Of a stretch of 64,000 nt of DNA, positions 17,577 to 25,793 are shown piece by piece. Each line of letters begins with the position of its first letter. The first letter of the stretch is position 1. Source of the DNA: Chloroflexota bacterium (GTDB lineage: Bacteria; Chloroflexota; Anaerolineae; Anaerolineales; Villigracilaceae); NCBI GenBank assembly GCA_016234555.1, contig JACRBJ010000069.1:62001-126000 (forward strand). The letters run 5' to 3'. A program made the position numbers and the translations under genes. Below the pieces are notes generated by a model that had not been told where the DNA came from, searched no databases, and worked only from the letters and a program-made list of their open reading frames with translations.

Positions 17577-17607
17577 GTGCCCCCCTCACCCTGGGTGGGG
17601 CATTTTT
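17577..17607 (+). terminator. Probable terminator of the partner-switching operon
   Basis: TGCCCC and GGGGCA flank CCTCACCCTGGGT with extra ACC/GGT pairing, followed by TTTTTG. It lies 100 bp after the phosphatase stop. Confidence 0.55.
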
Positions 17608-17615
17608 GTTGCCTT

Positions 17616-17646
17616 TTGATATGGCTGTGCTTTTGGGGGATATAAT
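17616..17646 (+). promoter_or_regulatory. Probable promoter of the CoA-binding protein gene
   Basis: TTGATA at 17616-17621 and TATAAT at 17641-17646, spacing 19 bp, about 100 bp before the ATG at 17750. Confidence 0.4.
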
Positions 17647-17749
17647 TCCATTCTGTGATGCCGCGCATTCGCGCAACGAACCCGTATGTGGAACGTATAT
17701 TTTGGACAGAGCAAACGAAAAAATTTGTAAACCAAAATGGAGAATCCTC

Positions 17750-18241
17750 ATGAAAAAGATTGATGACCTTGCCCGTGAATTTTTGGCGCAGAAAAAGATC
17801 GCCGTCGTCGGTGTTTCAGACAAGCGCGACACAGGCTGTAACCTGACCTACAAAAAGTTCAAGGAAGCGGGTTACCAGGTGTATGCCGTCAATCCACGAA
17901 TTTCAACATTCGAAGGCGACCCCTGTTACACGGATTTGAAGTCCATCCCTGAAAAACCAGACGCCGTGTTTATGCTGACCAGTCCCAAAGTGACCGAACA
18001 GGTTGTCCAGCAGTGTGTGGACCTGCAGATCAAGCACGTCTGGATGCACTGCATGATGGGCACAAAGCCCGGTCTGGCGGCGGGGATGACCAGTGTCTCC
18101 CAGCCCGCCGTCGAGTTGTGCAAGGCAAACGGGATCACCGTGATCCCAGGCTCCTGCCCGAATCAGTTCCTAAACCCGGATGGCGGTCACAAATTCATGT
18201 TGGGCATGTGGAAATTATTTGGGTTCATGCGCGTGAATTAG
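17750..18241 (+). CDS. CoA-binding domain protein (YccU family)
   Basis: 163 aa Rossmann-like CoA-binding domain. KKIAVVGVSDKRD, FKEAGYQVYAVNPR and MHCMMGTK follow the pattern of the YccU/CoA_binding_2 family. The ATG at 17750 is preferred over upstream codons in the same frame because similarity begins at KKIDDLAREFL. It has its own promoter and a strong terminator. The cellular role of this family is not established. Confidence 0.85.
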   Translation: MKKIDDLAREFLAQKKIAVVGVSDKRDTGCNLTYKKFKEAGYQVYAVNPRISTFEGDPCYTDLKSIPEKPDAVFMLTSPKVTEQVVQQCVDLQIKHVWMHCMMGTKPGLAAGMTSVSQPAVELCKANGITVIPGSCPNQFLNPDGGHKFMLGMWKLFGFMRVN

Positions 18242-18254
18242 GCAGTCGTCAAAT

Positions 18255-18289
18255 AAAAAACTTCCGAAGTCTACCTTCGGAAGTTTTTT
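18255..18289. terminator. Bidirectional terminator
   Basis: AAAAAACTTCCGAAG (18255-18269) pairs with CTTCGGAAGTTTTTT (18275-18289). It serves the convergent CoA-binding gene and module B. Confidence 0.88.
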
Positions 18290-18291
18290 CG

Positions 18292-18690
18292 TCATGGGTC
18301 TATCACCGTCTCGCATAAGCTGAAGGTGTCAGTGCCGGGTCCGCCAATACAGATGTCGCCGCCGTTGTTGCCAATGATGTCGTCGTCTCCATCGCCGCCG
18401 AGAATGCAGTCATTGCCGCCGCGTCCCCTGATCCTTTCGCCGTTGGAAGTACCCAGAATCAATTCATTTTGCCCTGTTCCGTCGCAATTGCCCCCCGTGC
18501 AAACGACAAGCCTGGTCAGGTTCATTGTGCAGACGGCGGGCTTTTTTCTATTCACGGTCAGGGCTGTGCTTATCTCATCCAGGTGGCTGCCGGCTATCGA
18601 ATTCCCGGCGGCAACCGCATAAACAGCCCCAAAAATAATAAGGGAGAACAGTACCGCAATCGTCATTCGTGAAATATATTTGGGAAACAT
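18292..18690 (-). CDS. Secreted Ca-binding-repeat protein of module B
   Basis: 132 aa. An N-terminal hydrophobic segment ends in YAVAAGNSIAG, the same box as in the other small secreted proteins of this locus. After a Cys-containing region (CTMNLTRLVVCTGGNC) the C-terminal half has RTX-type nonapeptide-like repeats, GERIRGRGGNDCILGGDGDDDIIG, which bind Ca2+ in hemolysin-type proteins. It ends with Cys pairs (CIGGPGTDTFSLC). It is the last gene of the three-gene module, 23 bp after the signal peptidase gene. A homologue with the same position lies at 25398. Confidence 0.78.
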   Translation of the reverse strand: MFPKYISRMTIAVLFSLIIFGAVYAVAAGNSIAGSHLDEISTALTVNRKKPAVCTMNLTRLVVCTGGNCDGTGQNELILGTSNGERIRGRGGNDCILGGDGDDDIIGNNGGDICIGGPGTDTFSLCETVIDP

Positions 18691-18713
18691 GGTTTCTTCT
18701 CCTGTCCAACCGC

Positions 18714-20360
18714 TTACACAACATCGGTCGGAGTTGGGCTTTCGGGAACCAGCACAAAGCGGTAGGTCGAGATTTCCGCCTGGACGTAATAAATATGCAG
18801 GCTGCCCTGTGCCTCGTGCAGCATCATCGTGTTGTGACGCTCCGCCAGTTTTGCCAGGTCTTCGATGGAGGAAACGTCGATGAGGGACTTGGACGAGCCA
18901 AGCTTTGTCTTTTGCACGTCAACCAGCATGGCGCCGAATTTGACGCGGATGAATTCAGCCTGACTGGTCTGGGAAAGCTGGCGCAGTTTTTGCCACAGAA
19001 GGAACATCCCGGTCAGCGAGACAGCCAGCCCGATTGCGGATGCCACCCTCAGGGTGGGAATCTGCATTTTTAAACCAAGCAGGGACAGTGTATCCGCCTC
19101 GACGCGCTCCCTGCCCAGCGACCCGGACTTGATCGGGTTAAGGGGATCGTTTTCCGTATCCCCGATGATGTGGAATTGCGTGCGGTCATAGCGGAAGGTC
19201 AATCCGTCATCGAACTTGTCTTCAAGTTTGCTTCCCTTGATGGTGGCAGATACGGTAATCCGCGGCGAAATGGTTAGCTCATAGACTCCCGGACTGGCTG
19301 ACGAATTTTCCTCAAAAGACTGGATCATGGATTCGATCTTGCACAGGTCCAGCTTCGAGTTTATCGTCAGAGGGGTCTCGCTGAAAGTTGTCTCCTCCTG
19401 AAGCGGCAGGGTCCGCTTCCAGCCGCTGAGCGGGTCGCTGATGGTGGCTGTCGGCTGGTATGTCCCTTCGACATTCGCCAACTGCCCGGCGATCAACATA
19501 TAGTTGAAACTGATATCCACCTTGCAGGTCAAATTGGGGAAAATGGGGTCCCCGCTTTTTATGGAATTTGCGTCATAGACCCCCTGGGGGGCGGAGGCGG
19601 AATAGGAAAAAACGCCCAGGTGCTGGTATCTGATATTCTCGATTACGGTGTGAAACGCGGGGCGGGAAGAAGACACAATGACAAGAATGAAAGAGACAAA
19701 AGCGATTGTGCCCAGCGTGAAAAAGAGAATATCGAGGGAGTTTCCCGCGTCAACCGGTTGCCTGCCGGGTGGTGGATTGCGGGCTGAACCCGTTGATGGT
19801 TTTTTGGCAAAGAGGGACGCAATCCTCCCTCCAATCGACCTGAGCCATTCCCAAATTGAATTACGGTTCATCTGATTGCCGCCTTTCTTCTGCTCGGGGA
19901 GAAAACTGGTTACCAGGAGAAGCCCGACTACGCTCGCGCTCAACGCCATACCGAGGGGAGTGCGTACCTTTTCCAGAATTCGCCCGCCGCGTGGGATGTG
20001 AATCCACAGTTTTCCGATAATCTCCTCCTGCGTGGGTTGATAGGTGTCGACCCATGAGTTATTGTCTCCTTTGAGCACGTACTGATCGAGGTTCAATTCG
20101 ATAATTCGATGGAAGACATTTTTCCCGCCCAAACCCTGGTTCCGGTAGACCACCGCATCGCCGACATGGTATCGAGATAACTGCCTGACAATCACCAGGT
20201 CCCCAAGATGAAAGTTTGGCTCCATGCTGATGCCGTTTACGATGATGTACGCGGTTGTCCCTCCCATGGGAATGGGAGCAAAAATGACCCAGGCGGCAAG
20301 GGTGAGAACAAGCCACATGGCAGAGGCAAGGGAGGTTGACCAGCGCCGGTAGATCGTCAT
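18714..20360 (-). CDS. Signal peptidase I (SipW/archaeal type) fused to a DUF5305-like domain, module B
   Basis: 548 aa. Residues 1-155 are an S26B signal peptidase with an N-terminal TM helix, nucleophile Ser45 in NGISMEPNFHLGD, His84 in FHRII (the archaeal/SipW Ser-His form, not Ser-Lys) and KGDNNSWVD with Asp99, then a second TM helix. After a linker, a third TM segment (LFFTLGTIAFVSFILVIV) leads to an extracytoplasmic domain starting YQHLGVFSYSASAPQGVYDA, with GDPIFPNLTC and GWKRTLPLQ, which matches the DUF5305 pattern. A fourth TM helix near residue 450 precedes a cytoplasmic tail. Same architecture as 25790-27346. Confidence 0.85.
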   Translation of the reverse strand: MTIYRRWSTSLASAMWLVLTLAAWVIFAPIPMGGTTAYIIVNGISMEPNFHLGDLVIVRQLSRYHVGDAVVYRNQGLGGKNVFHRIIELNLDQYVLKGDNNSWVDTYQPTQEEIIGKLWIHIPRGGRILEKVRTPLGMALSASVVGLLLVTSFLPEQKKGGNQMNRNSIWEWLRSIGGRIASLFAKKPSTGSARNPPPGRQPVDAGNSLDILFFTLGTIAFVSFILVIVSSSRPAFHTVIENIRYQHLGVFSYSASAPQGVYDANSIKSGDPIFPNLTCKVDISFNYMLIAGQLANVEGTYQPTATISDPLSGWKRTLPLQEETTFSETPLTINSKLDLCKIESMIQSFEENSSASPGVYELTISPRITVSATIKGSKLEDKFDDGLTFRYDRTQFHIIGDTENDPLNPIKSGSLGRERVEADTLSLLGLKMQIPTLRVASAIGLAVSLTGMFLLWQKLRQLSQTSQAEFIRVKFGAMLVDVQKTKLGSSKSLIDVSSIEDLAKLAERHNTMMLHEAQGSLHIYYVQAEISTYRFVLVPESPTPTDVV

Positions 20361-20372
20361 GTCGTCTCTAAA

Positions 20373-20378
20373 ATTATA
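20373..20378 (-). promoter_or_regulatory. Probable -10 box in front of the module B peptidase gene
   Basis: Minus-strand AATCGTATAAT places TATAAT 12 bp before the ATG at 20360. Module A has the near-identical AATCGTATACT (27444-27454) in the same gap, so the element is conserved between copies. Confidence 0.45.
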
Positions 20379-20390
20379 CGATTAATGTTG

Positions 20391-20450
20391 CGAGCCTGCG
20401 CCGGAAGTCCCATACTGACCGGGAACTTTCCATGTGCAGGCTCGTTTTTT
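20391..20450. repeat. Long imperfect hairpin between substrate and peptidase genes of module B
   Basis: CGAGCCTGC (20391-20399) pairs with GCAGGCTCG (20436-20444), with an inner GGAAGTCCC/GGGAACTTTCC pairing. TTTTTT follows on the plus strand only. It could limit read-through from plus-strand transcription or process the module transcript. Confidence 0.55.
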
Positions 20451-20506
20451 CAACTCCGCCAGAGATGTGCTCTGGTCTTCCATCGCCCAGGCATGGGCGC
20501 ATGGGA

Positions 20507-20866
20507 TTAGTCAGAGGCTACAACGCGCAGCATGTCCGCGCTCAGAACAGATACATTGACAGGACAATGGGCATGGGTGCCGCCGGCGCTGAGAGCGCCA
20601 CAATCGGTCAGAATTCCACCGGTAACCAGGCTGACGCCAGCTTTTGTGGCGGCGGGCGTAATGTCAAAATCCACAAAGGTGATCTGGGAGGGGTTGGCGG
20701 TGCTGTAGGTATATGTCACATTGGTGACGGCGTATCCGCCGATTGCGGCGCTTCCTTCACCGGCATTGCTTGCAGGGACTGTGTTACTTGCGGCAAAGGC
20801 GTAGGCGGCAGTCGCGAAAGCCATGACCACCAATACTATGACGAAGATTTTGGAAGAACGAAACAT
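20507..20866 (-). CDS. Small secreted protein with SipW-type signal, module B
   Basis: 119 aa. An N-terminal helix (KIFVIVLVVMAFATAAYAF) ends in AYAFAASNTVPASNAGEG, followed by a beta-rich domain (GGYAVTNVTYTYSTANPSQI, FVDFDITPAATKAGV) with two Cys. The layout resembles camelysin/TasA-like or other SipW-dependent proteins, which assemble into fibres or surface layers in Firmicutes and archaea. It is the first gene of the module, 146 bp upstream of the peptidase-DUF5305 gene. It is homologous to 27494-27889. Confidence 0.75.
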   Translation of the reverse strand: MFRSSKIFVIVLVVMAFATAAYAFAASNTVPASNAGEGSAAIGGYAVTNVTYTYSTANPSQITFVDFDITPAATKAGVSLVTGGILTDCGALSAGGTHAHCPVNVSVLSADMLRVVASD

Positions 20867-21173
20867 AAAAAATTTTTACTCCTTTTGAGAAATGTGTTTT
20901 GGACTTACTTGCCCCGAATATACCAACTTGATTTTTTGATTTCCAGTACTTTTGGGGTTTTGAACAAACATCCGTGTTAGCTAACAGAATTGCGAAAAAC
21001 ATTACATTATCATGACTAAAAAGTTTTGGCTCAAATTTTGTGGTTGGGCGTTGGCGGACATTGAATTGCTGGCAAATGGGTGGGACTGGGAGAAAGGTAC
21101 CATGCCGGGAAACCATTTAACACTTTTCCCGTATACAGCAGAAGATGTGAAAAAAGATACAACCGGCGAGGAA

Positions 21174-22145
21174 ATGATGGAAATGAGGACCAGTACCAGT
21201 CAGTCTCTGGCGGCGGCAATCACCAGGTCAGCCAGCAAACAAACCTATTACACGATTCGGCTTTTTGTGGATCGGGAACGCGTGGCGGACGCCTTCCGCG
21301 CCTATGGCTACTTCCGTTGGGTGGATGACGTCCTCGACGCGGGATCAGGCGGGGGGGTGGTTTTGAACGAATCCGAAGCGGCGGAGAGAGCCGCTTTCCT
21401 CAATCGTCAGCAGTCTCTGCTGGAAGCCTGTTATCGCGGCGAGGTTTGGGATACCCTGTCCGCCGAGGAATGGATGCTCGTTGACTTGATCCGCAACGAC
21501 ACGGAAAAAAACAGCGGCTTGCAGACATACCTGCGAAATATGATGGACGTGATGGCATTTGACGTGGCGCGGCGAGGGCGAACCATCTCGCAGACGGAGC
21601 TGTCGTCGTATTCGCGTAAACTGGGGACGGCTGTCACGGAGGCGATCTATCACTTCATCGGGCACGACGACCCTTCGCCCTGTCACGAAGCCCGCTATCT
21701 GGCGGTGACCGCTGCGCACATCACCCACATGTTGCGGGATGCGCAGGAGGATGTCCAAAGCGGATATTTCAACATCCCGCAGGAAGTGCTTGAATCGCGC
21801 GGGATTTCACCCTGGGACATCAAGAGTCAGGCGTATCGTGAGTGGGTTTGCGGCAGGGTTCAACTGGCGCATGGTTATTTCAAGGCGGGACGGGAATGCA
21901 CCCGTCAGGTCAAAAACTGGCGCTGTCGGCTGGCAGGATATGCCTACACGGCTCGCTTTGAGTGGATGCTGCGCATCATCGAGCGGGACAACTTTTGTCT
22001 GCGCTGTGAGTATCCCGAACGAAAGGGGCTGGCGGCTGGCTTGTGGATGACATGGTTCACGCTGACTTCCATGCTTGGATTACCTTTAGCAAAAAATCAA
22101 CCACACAAACTGGTTACGCAACCTGTAAGGATTCAAAAACAATGA
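21174..22145 (+). CDS. Squalene/phytoene synthase family protein
   Basis: 323 aa from the ATG at 21174 (GGCGAGG upstream); in-frame ATGs at 21012 and 21102 would add residues with no similarity. First Asp-rich motif YFRWVDDVLDAG and second MLRDAQEDVQSGYFNIP are intact, as is YSRKLGTAVTEAIYHF. It condenses two prenyl diphosphates head to head (GGPP to phytoene or FPP to squalene). The stop overlaps the start of the desaturase-like gene by ATGA, so the pair is coupled. Confidence 0.88.
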   Translation: MMEMRTSTSQSLAAAITRSASKQTYYTIRLFVDRERVADAFRAYGYFRWVDDVLDAGSGGGVVLNESEAAERAAFLNRQQSLLEACYRGEVWDTLSAEEWMLVDLIRNDTEKNSGLQTYLRNMMDVMAFDVARRGRTISQTELSSYSRKLGTAVTEAIYHFIGHDDPSPCHEARYLAVTAAHITHMLRDAQEDVQSGYFNIPQEVLESRGISPWDIKSQAYREWVCGRVQLAHGYFKAGRECTRQVKNWRCRLAGYAYTARFEWMLRIIERDNFCLRCEYPERKGLAAGLWMTWFTLTSMLGLPLAKNQPHKLVTQPVRIQKQ

Positions 22146-23623
22146 GAACAAAATCTGTAGTTGTAATTGGGGCGGGCATTGGCGGAATCACCGCCGCCAT
22201 CCATTTGGCAAAACGCGGCGTGCATGTGACCGTGGTCGAGAAGAACGACCATGCGGGCGGACGTTGTGATCGTATCAGCCGCGACGGACATCACTTCGAC
22301 ACGGGCCCCACCCTGCTGGTGATGCCGCTGCTCTACGAATCGGAATTTGCCGCGCTGGGCGCATCCATGCGGGATATGCTGGACTTGCAGCGTGTCGACC
22401 CGACCTACCATCTGGTCTTCGACAACGGCAGCCAACTCGCGCTGACGTCTGACATGAAATCCATGCAGGAGCAACTAGAGCAAATCGAGTCGGGAAGTTT
22501 TGAAGGTCTCCTGCGCTACCTGGAAGAGGGACATCGTCACTATCACCTCGGCATCGAGAAACTGGTCAGTCCCGATTTCCGCAAGGCGACGGATTTCTTC
22601 AAGATCAGCAACATCCCGCTGATTCACCAGGTCAAGCCGCTGAAGAATCACTACGCCAACATGTCGAACTACTTCGATGACCCGCGCCTCAAAACCGCCT
22701 TCACGTTTCAGGACGTGTACATGGGACTGAGTCCTTTCGAGGCGCCCGCTACTTTTTCGCTGATGCCCTACACCGAACTGGCACATGGTGTCTGGTATCC
22801 GCGCGGCGGGATGTATCAAATCGTCGAGGCGTTGATGGAACTGGCACGTGAGGCTGGCGTGGAGTTCATCTTTAATGCGACGGTGAAGGAGATCGAGGTC
22901 AACGGGAGCGGTGTGCGCGGCGTGCTGGTTAATGGTCAGCGCATGACGGCGGATGCGGTGCTGGCAAATGCCGACCTGCCGTACGTGTATCAAAACTTGC
23001 TGCCGCCCGACGGACAGTTGAAGTCGCTGGAGCGTAAGCGATACTCGTGCTCAGTCATCAGCTTTTTCTGGGGAATGGATAAGCCGTACCCGACGCTTCC
23101 CCCGCACACCTTGTTTCTGGCGGACGACTACCGCGAGAACTTCGACAGCATCATCCGCGACCTGGACCTGCCAGCCAACCCCAGTCTTTACATCCACGCC
23201 CCAGCCAGACTCGACCCCGCGATGGCTCCGCAGGGACAGGACACGCTAACCGCCATCGTCCCCGTCGGACACATGTCTGAGGATAGCGAACAGGATTGGG
23301 CGGCGTTGCGCGACGAGGCGAGAAAGCACGTCTTCCGCCGCTTGTCTTCGTTAGGAATTACCGACCTTGAGTCTCATATCAAGTTCGAGATGAACTTCAC
23401 CCCGCTTTCGTGGCGCAAGCGCTATAACTTGGTGAAAGGCTCCACTCACGGTTTATGCCACACCTTGACGCAGTTGGGTTACTTCCGCCCTGACTTTCAG
23501 CACCCGCGTTATCACAACCTGTATTTTACAGGAGCCAGCACACGCCCCGGCACTGGCATGCCCACCGCCATGATTTCAGGTCGCCAGGCGGCACAGCGGA
23601 TTATGGATAATCTGAGTATGTGA
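22142..23623 (+). CDS. Phytoene desaturase-like FAD oxidoreductase (CrtI/CrtN family)
   Basis: 493 aa. The N-terminal FAD Rossmann motif VVVIGAGIGGITAAIHLAKRG is followed by EKNDHAGGRC and FDTGPTLLVMP. The C-terminal bacterial-type phytoene dehydrogenase signature is NLYFTGASTRPGTGMPTAM. It should desaturate the product of the coupled synthase gene. The substrate (phytoene, squalene or a diapo form) cannot be told from sequence reading. No other carotenoid gene is adjacent. Confidence 0.88.
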   Translation: MRTKSVVVIGAGIGGITAAIHLAKRGVHVTVVEKNDHAGGRCDRISRDGHHFDTGPTLLVMPLLYESEFAALGASMRDMLDLQRVDPTYHLVFDNGSQLALTSDMKSMQEQLEQIESGSFEGLLRYLEEGHRHYHLGIEKLVSPDFRKATDFFKISNIPLIHQVKPLKNHYANMSNYFDDPRLKTAFTFQDVYMGLSPFEAPATFSLMPYTELAHGVWYPRGGMYQIVEALMELAREAGVEFIFNATVKEIEVNGSGVRGVLVNGQRMTADAVLANADLPYVYQNLLPPDGQLKSLERKRYSCSVISFFWGMDKPYPTLPPHTLFLADDYRENFDSIIRDLDLPANPSLYIHAPARLDPAMAPQGQDTLTAIVPVGHMSEDSEQDWAALRDEARKHVFRRLSSLGITDLESHIKFEMNFTPLSWRKRYNLVKGSTHGLCHTLTQLGYFRPDFQHPRYHNLYFTGASTRPGTGMPTAMISGRQAAQRIMDNLSM

Positions 23624-23647
23624 GCTCATTCATTGGAGGAGCAGATC

Positions 23648-24031
23648 ATGAACGTAAAAAAGATTATCAGTGTTCTCGCCCACGCCTTTGTTGGTTGGAT
23701 GTTGTGTGCTGCGACGATGGGAATTGGCATGGCGGTGACATCGCTTGATAACACGCTTGTCATCCACGCCATCGGCGCACCGATATTCTTTGCGATTATC
23801 TCGCTGGTTTATTTCCGAAAATTCAACTTCACAAAGCCGTTGCAGACTGCGGTTATTTTCGTTGCCTTTGTGATCGCGATGGACGTATTCGTTGTTGCGA
23901 TGTTGATCAACCGCAGTTTCGAGATGTTTACCAACTTGCTGGGAACGTGGATTCCATTCATGTTGATCTTTTTGTCAACCTGGTTGACCGGGCTTTTTGT
24001 CACAAGGCGATCCCATGACAAGAAAAATTAG
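23648..24031 (+). CDS. Small four-TM membrane protein, unknown
   Basis: 127 aa. Start at 23648 follows GGAGGAG by 8 nt. Four hydrophobic segments fill almost the whole length (AHAFVGWMLCAATMGIGMAV, HAIGAPIFFAIISLVYF, TAVIFVAFVIAMDVFVVAML, WIPFMLIFLSTWLTGLFV) and a short basic tail ends the protein. Family not recognised. It overlaps the next gene by 17 bp and lies 24 bp after the desaturase gene, probably one operon. Confidence 0.6.
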   Translation: MNVKKIISVLAHAFVGWMLCAATMGIGMAVTSLDNTLVIHAIGAPIFFAIISLVYFRKFNFTKPLQTAVIFVAFVIAMDVFVVAMLINRSFEMFTNLLGTWIPFMLIFLSTWLTGLFVTRRSHDKKN

Positions 24032-24431
24032 CACTGCGGCAAACGATAAATTACCAAACCAAATCAAGATAGCAGCTTTCGTTATCTTGGCGTTGGGAAT
24101 TGCCATGCTTGTTTATTGGGGTATGTATGTTTTTCAGGGTATGCCAATTGCAGGGATCCCTGTTCTTTCTGAAATAATCAATGCTGCGCTTGGGTTGACC
24201 AGCGGAATTGGATTGTTGCGCCGCCAGAAATGGAGCATTCCAGCCAGCATTTTCACTGGCGGCATGTGGGCATATGGTGTGCTGGGAGGGATCAATCTGG
24301 TTCTGGAAAAGGGACTGAATTTTTCCTCTCCATTCGGCGCCGCTGCAGATGCCATCCTGTTTCCATTGATCCTGGTTTTTGCTGTTTATCTGGCTGTTGT
24401 TGTCTGGCGGAATCGTGATATATATGATTAG
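24015..24431 (+). CDS. Small membrane protein, unknown
   Basis: 138 aa from the ATG at 24015. Four hydrophobic stretches (IAAFVILALGIAMLVYWGMY, LSEIINAALGLTSGIGLL, IFTGGMWAYGVLGGINLVL, AILFPLILVFAVYLAVVVW). The start overlaps the previous small membrane protein gene, which suggests coupled expression. The pattern resembles general small membrane proteins such as DUF-type permeation-helper families, but no specific family can be named. Confidence 0.6.
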   Translation: MTRKISTAANDKLPNQIKIAAFVILALGIAMLVYWGMYVFQGMPIAGIPVLSEIINAALGLTSGIGLLRRQKWSIPASIFTGGMWAYGVLGGINLVLEKGLNFSSPFGAAADAILFPLILVFAVYLAVVVWRNRDIYD

Positions 24432-24480
24432 GAGACTGCAATTAAAAGGATGAAACATATTTTTATTTAGGGAGAAGTTC

Positions 24481-25200
24481 ATGGATCTCACTGGCGTGTT
24501 TATCCTCATCACTTTTCTACTGTTTTTTGGTGGAATGGTTTTTCTGGCAATTCAATCCAGCCGACAAGACATTGATAAAAAACGCCAGATTGCGCAAAGT
24601 TTGGGCTTTTCCCCTGTTGAAGCAGACTCGAAACTGACAAACCAAATTGCAATCTTATATCGTCGACCGGGTGCGCAGACCCGTTACGAATTGCGGAATG
24701 TCTCCCGCCGAGTAATCCCCGACGGGGAAATGTATCTGTTCGATTTGGTGGACACTTCCGGCGAAGACGATAGCTGGACGGAGCGTCAGGCGGTGGCAAT
24801 CATCTCTCCCCATTTGAACATGCCGCCCCTCAACCTGTTTCCAAAAGCCGACCAAAAGTATGCAATCAGCGGATTGGCAAACAAAGTACTGGTGTGGGGA
24901 ATGTCTTTTATGGGAACACATATAGATTTTCCTGAATATCCAGAGTTTGCCTCCCGTTATATCGTTTCCTCAAACGAAGCGACAGATTGGGTGCGCGGCT
25001 ATTTTGACCAGCATTTGGCAGGGTATTTCTCCCGCACAAAGATGTTCATGATTCATGCCGCAGGTAATATTTTTACCTTTTCCGAAATGGGAACAAAGCT
25101 GGGTGATAGGGACCCATCTGTGATATCTCAACGAGTCAACAATGCGCTGGATATTTTCCGAGCGCGCAAAAATAAAATCGTTCAAGGAGTAAACTCATGA
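24481..25200 (+). CDS. Membrane-anchored unknown protein
   Basis: 239 aa. One N-terminal TM helix (GVFILITFLLFFGGMVFLAI) is followed by a soluble domain with no motif I recognise. KRQIAQSLGFSP, FDLVDTSGEDDSWTERQAVA and WVRGYFDQHLAGYF are its most distinctive parts. A GGGAGAAG site precedes the ATG. The stop overlaps the start of a 57-aa Cys-containing protein by ATGA. Function unknown. Confidence 0.6.
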   Translation: MDLTGVFILITFLLFFGGMVFLAIQSSRQDIDKKRQIAQSLGFSPVEADSKLTNQIAILYRRPGAQTRYELRNVSRRVIPDGEMYLFDLVDTSGEDDSWTERQAVAIISPHLNMPPLNLFPKADQKYAISGLANKVLVWGMSFMGTHIDFPEYPEFASRYIVSSNEATDWVRGYFDQHLAGYFSRTKMFMIHAAGNIFTFSEMGTKLGDRDPSVISQRVNNALDIFRARKNKIVQGVNS

Positions 25201-25370
25201 CTACCAATCAATCCCCTGCTTCAGAAAAGACCTTCCCCTGTGAGACCTGTCCCATGCGGAAGAGAGCCGAAGCCAATCCGAAATCCTTCCTTTCACGACT
25301 GTGGAAATGGCACACCGGCTGGTGTCCGGGCTGGAAGGCGTATCAGGCGCATCTGGCGGGAAAGGCATAA
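25197..25370 (+). CDS. 57-aa Cys/Trp-rich small protein
   Basis: ATG at 25197 overlaps the preceding stop (ATGA) and the frame runs 57 codons to TAA at 25368. The peptide has CETCPMRKRAEANPKSF, then a Trp-rich LWKWHTGWCPGWKAYQ. Three Cys and one His could bind a metal ion. The dense conserved-looking Trp/Cys pattern and coupled start argue that it is real. Function unknown; last gene of the plus-strand run. Confidence 0.65.
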   Translation: MTTNQSPASEKTFPCETCPMRKRAEANPKSFLSRLWKWHTGWCPGWKAYQAHLAGKA

Positions 25371-25397
25371 ATTTGGAAAAGTAAAAATTAGACGACC

Positions 25398-25793
25398 TTA
25401 CTGACTTTCCGTTTCGCAAGTGTCGAAGATATCTGTCCCTGAACTGCCAATGCACACATCGGTCCCATCGCCGCCGCTGATCTGATCGTCGCTGTTTCCG
25501 CCCAGAACGCAGTCGTTGCCGCCGAGCGCATTGATCGTATCCGCGCCGGGACTACCGATGATCAGGTCGTTGCCTTCCGTCCCGGTGATTGTCCCCGTTC
25601 CGCTGACAATATTATCCAACGGGATTGCAGAACAGGCGGGCGGCTTGATATCCTCAGCATCGACCGGGATGGAAGAAATGCCGGCATTGTTGGATTCGAT
25701 ATCGATCCCAGCCGCAACGGCAGTCGCCATGCTGACGACGATCAGCGCAAGGAACCCGATCAGCATAATTTGAAAAACAGTGCGTATTTTCAT
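25398..25793 (-). CDS. Secreted Ca-binding-repeat protein of module A
   Basis: 131 aa. The N-terminal hydrophobic segment (MLIGFLALIVVSMATAVAAG) ends in VAAGIDIESNNAG, matching the box of the sister proteins. Then come SAIPLDNIVSGTGTITGT and RTX-like repeats GNDLIIGSPGADTINALGGN and GNSDDQISGGDGTD, followed by a Cys pair (CIGSSGTDIFDTC). It is homologous and co-positional with 18292-18690. Its start overlaps the stop of the peptidase gene by 4 bp, so it is tightly coupled. Confidence 0.78.
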   Translation of the reverse strand: MKIRTVFQIMLIGFLALIVVSMATAVAAGIDIESNNAGISSIPVDAEDIKPPACSAIPLDNIVSGTGTITGTEGNDLIIGSPGADTINALGGNDCVLGGNSDDQISGGDGTDVCIGSSGTDIFDTCETESQ

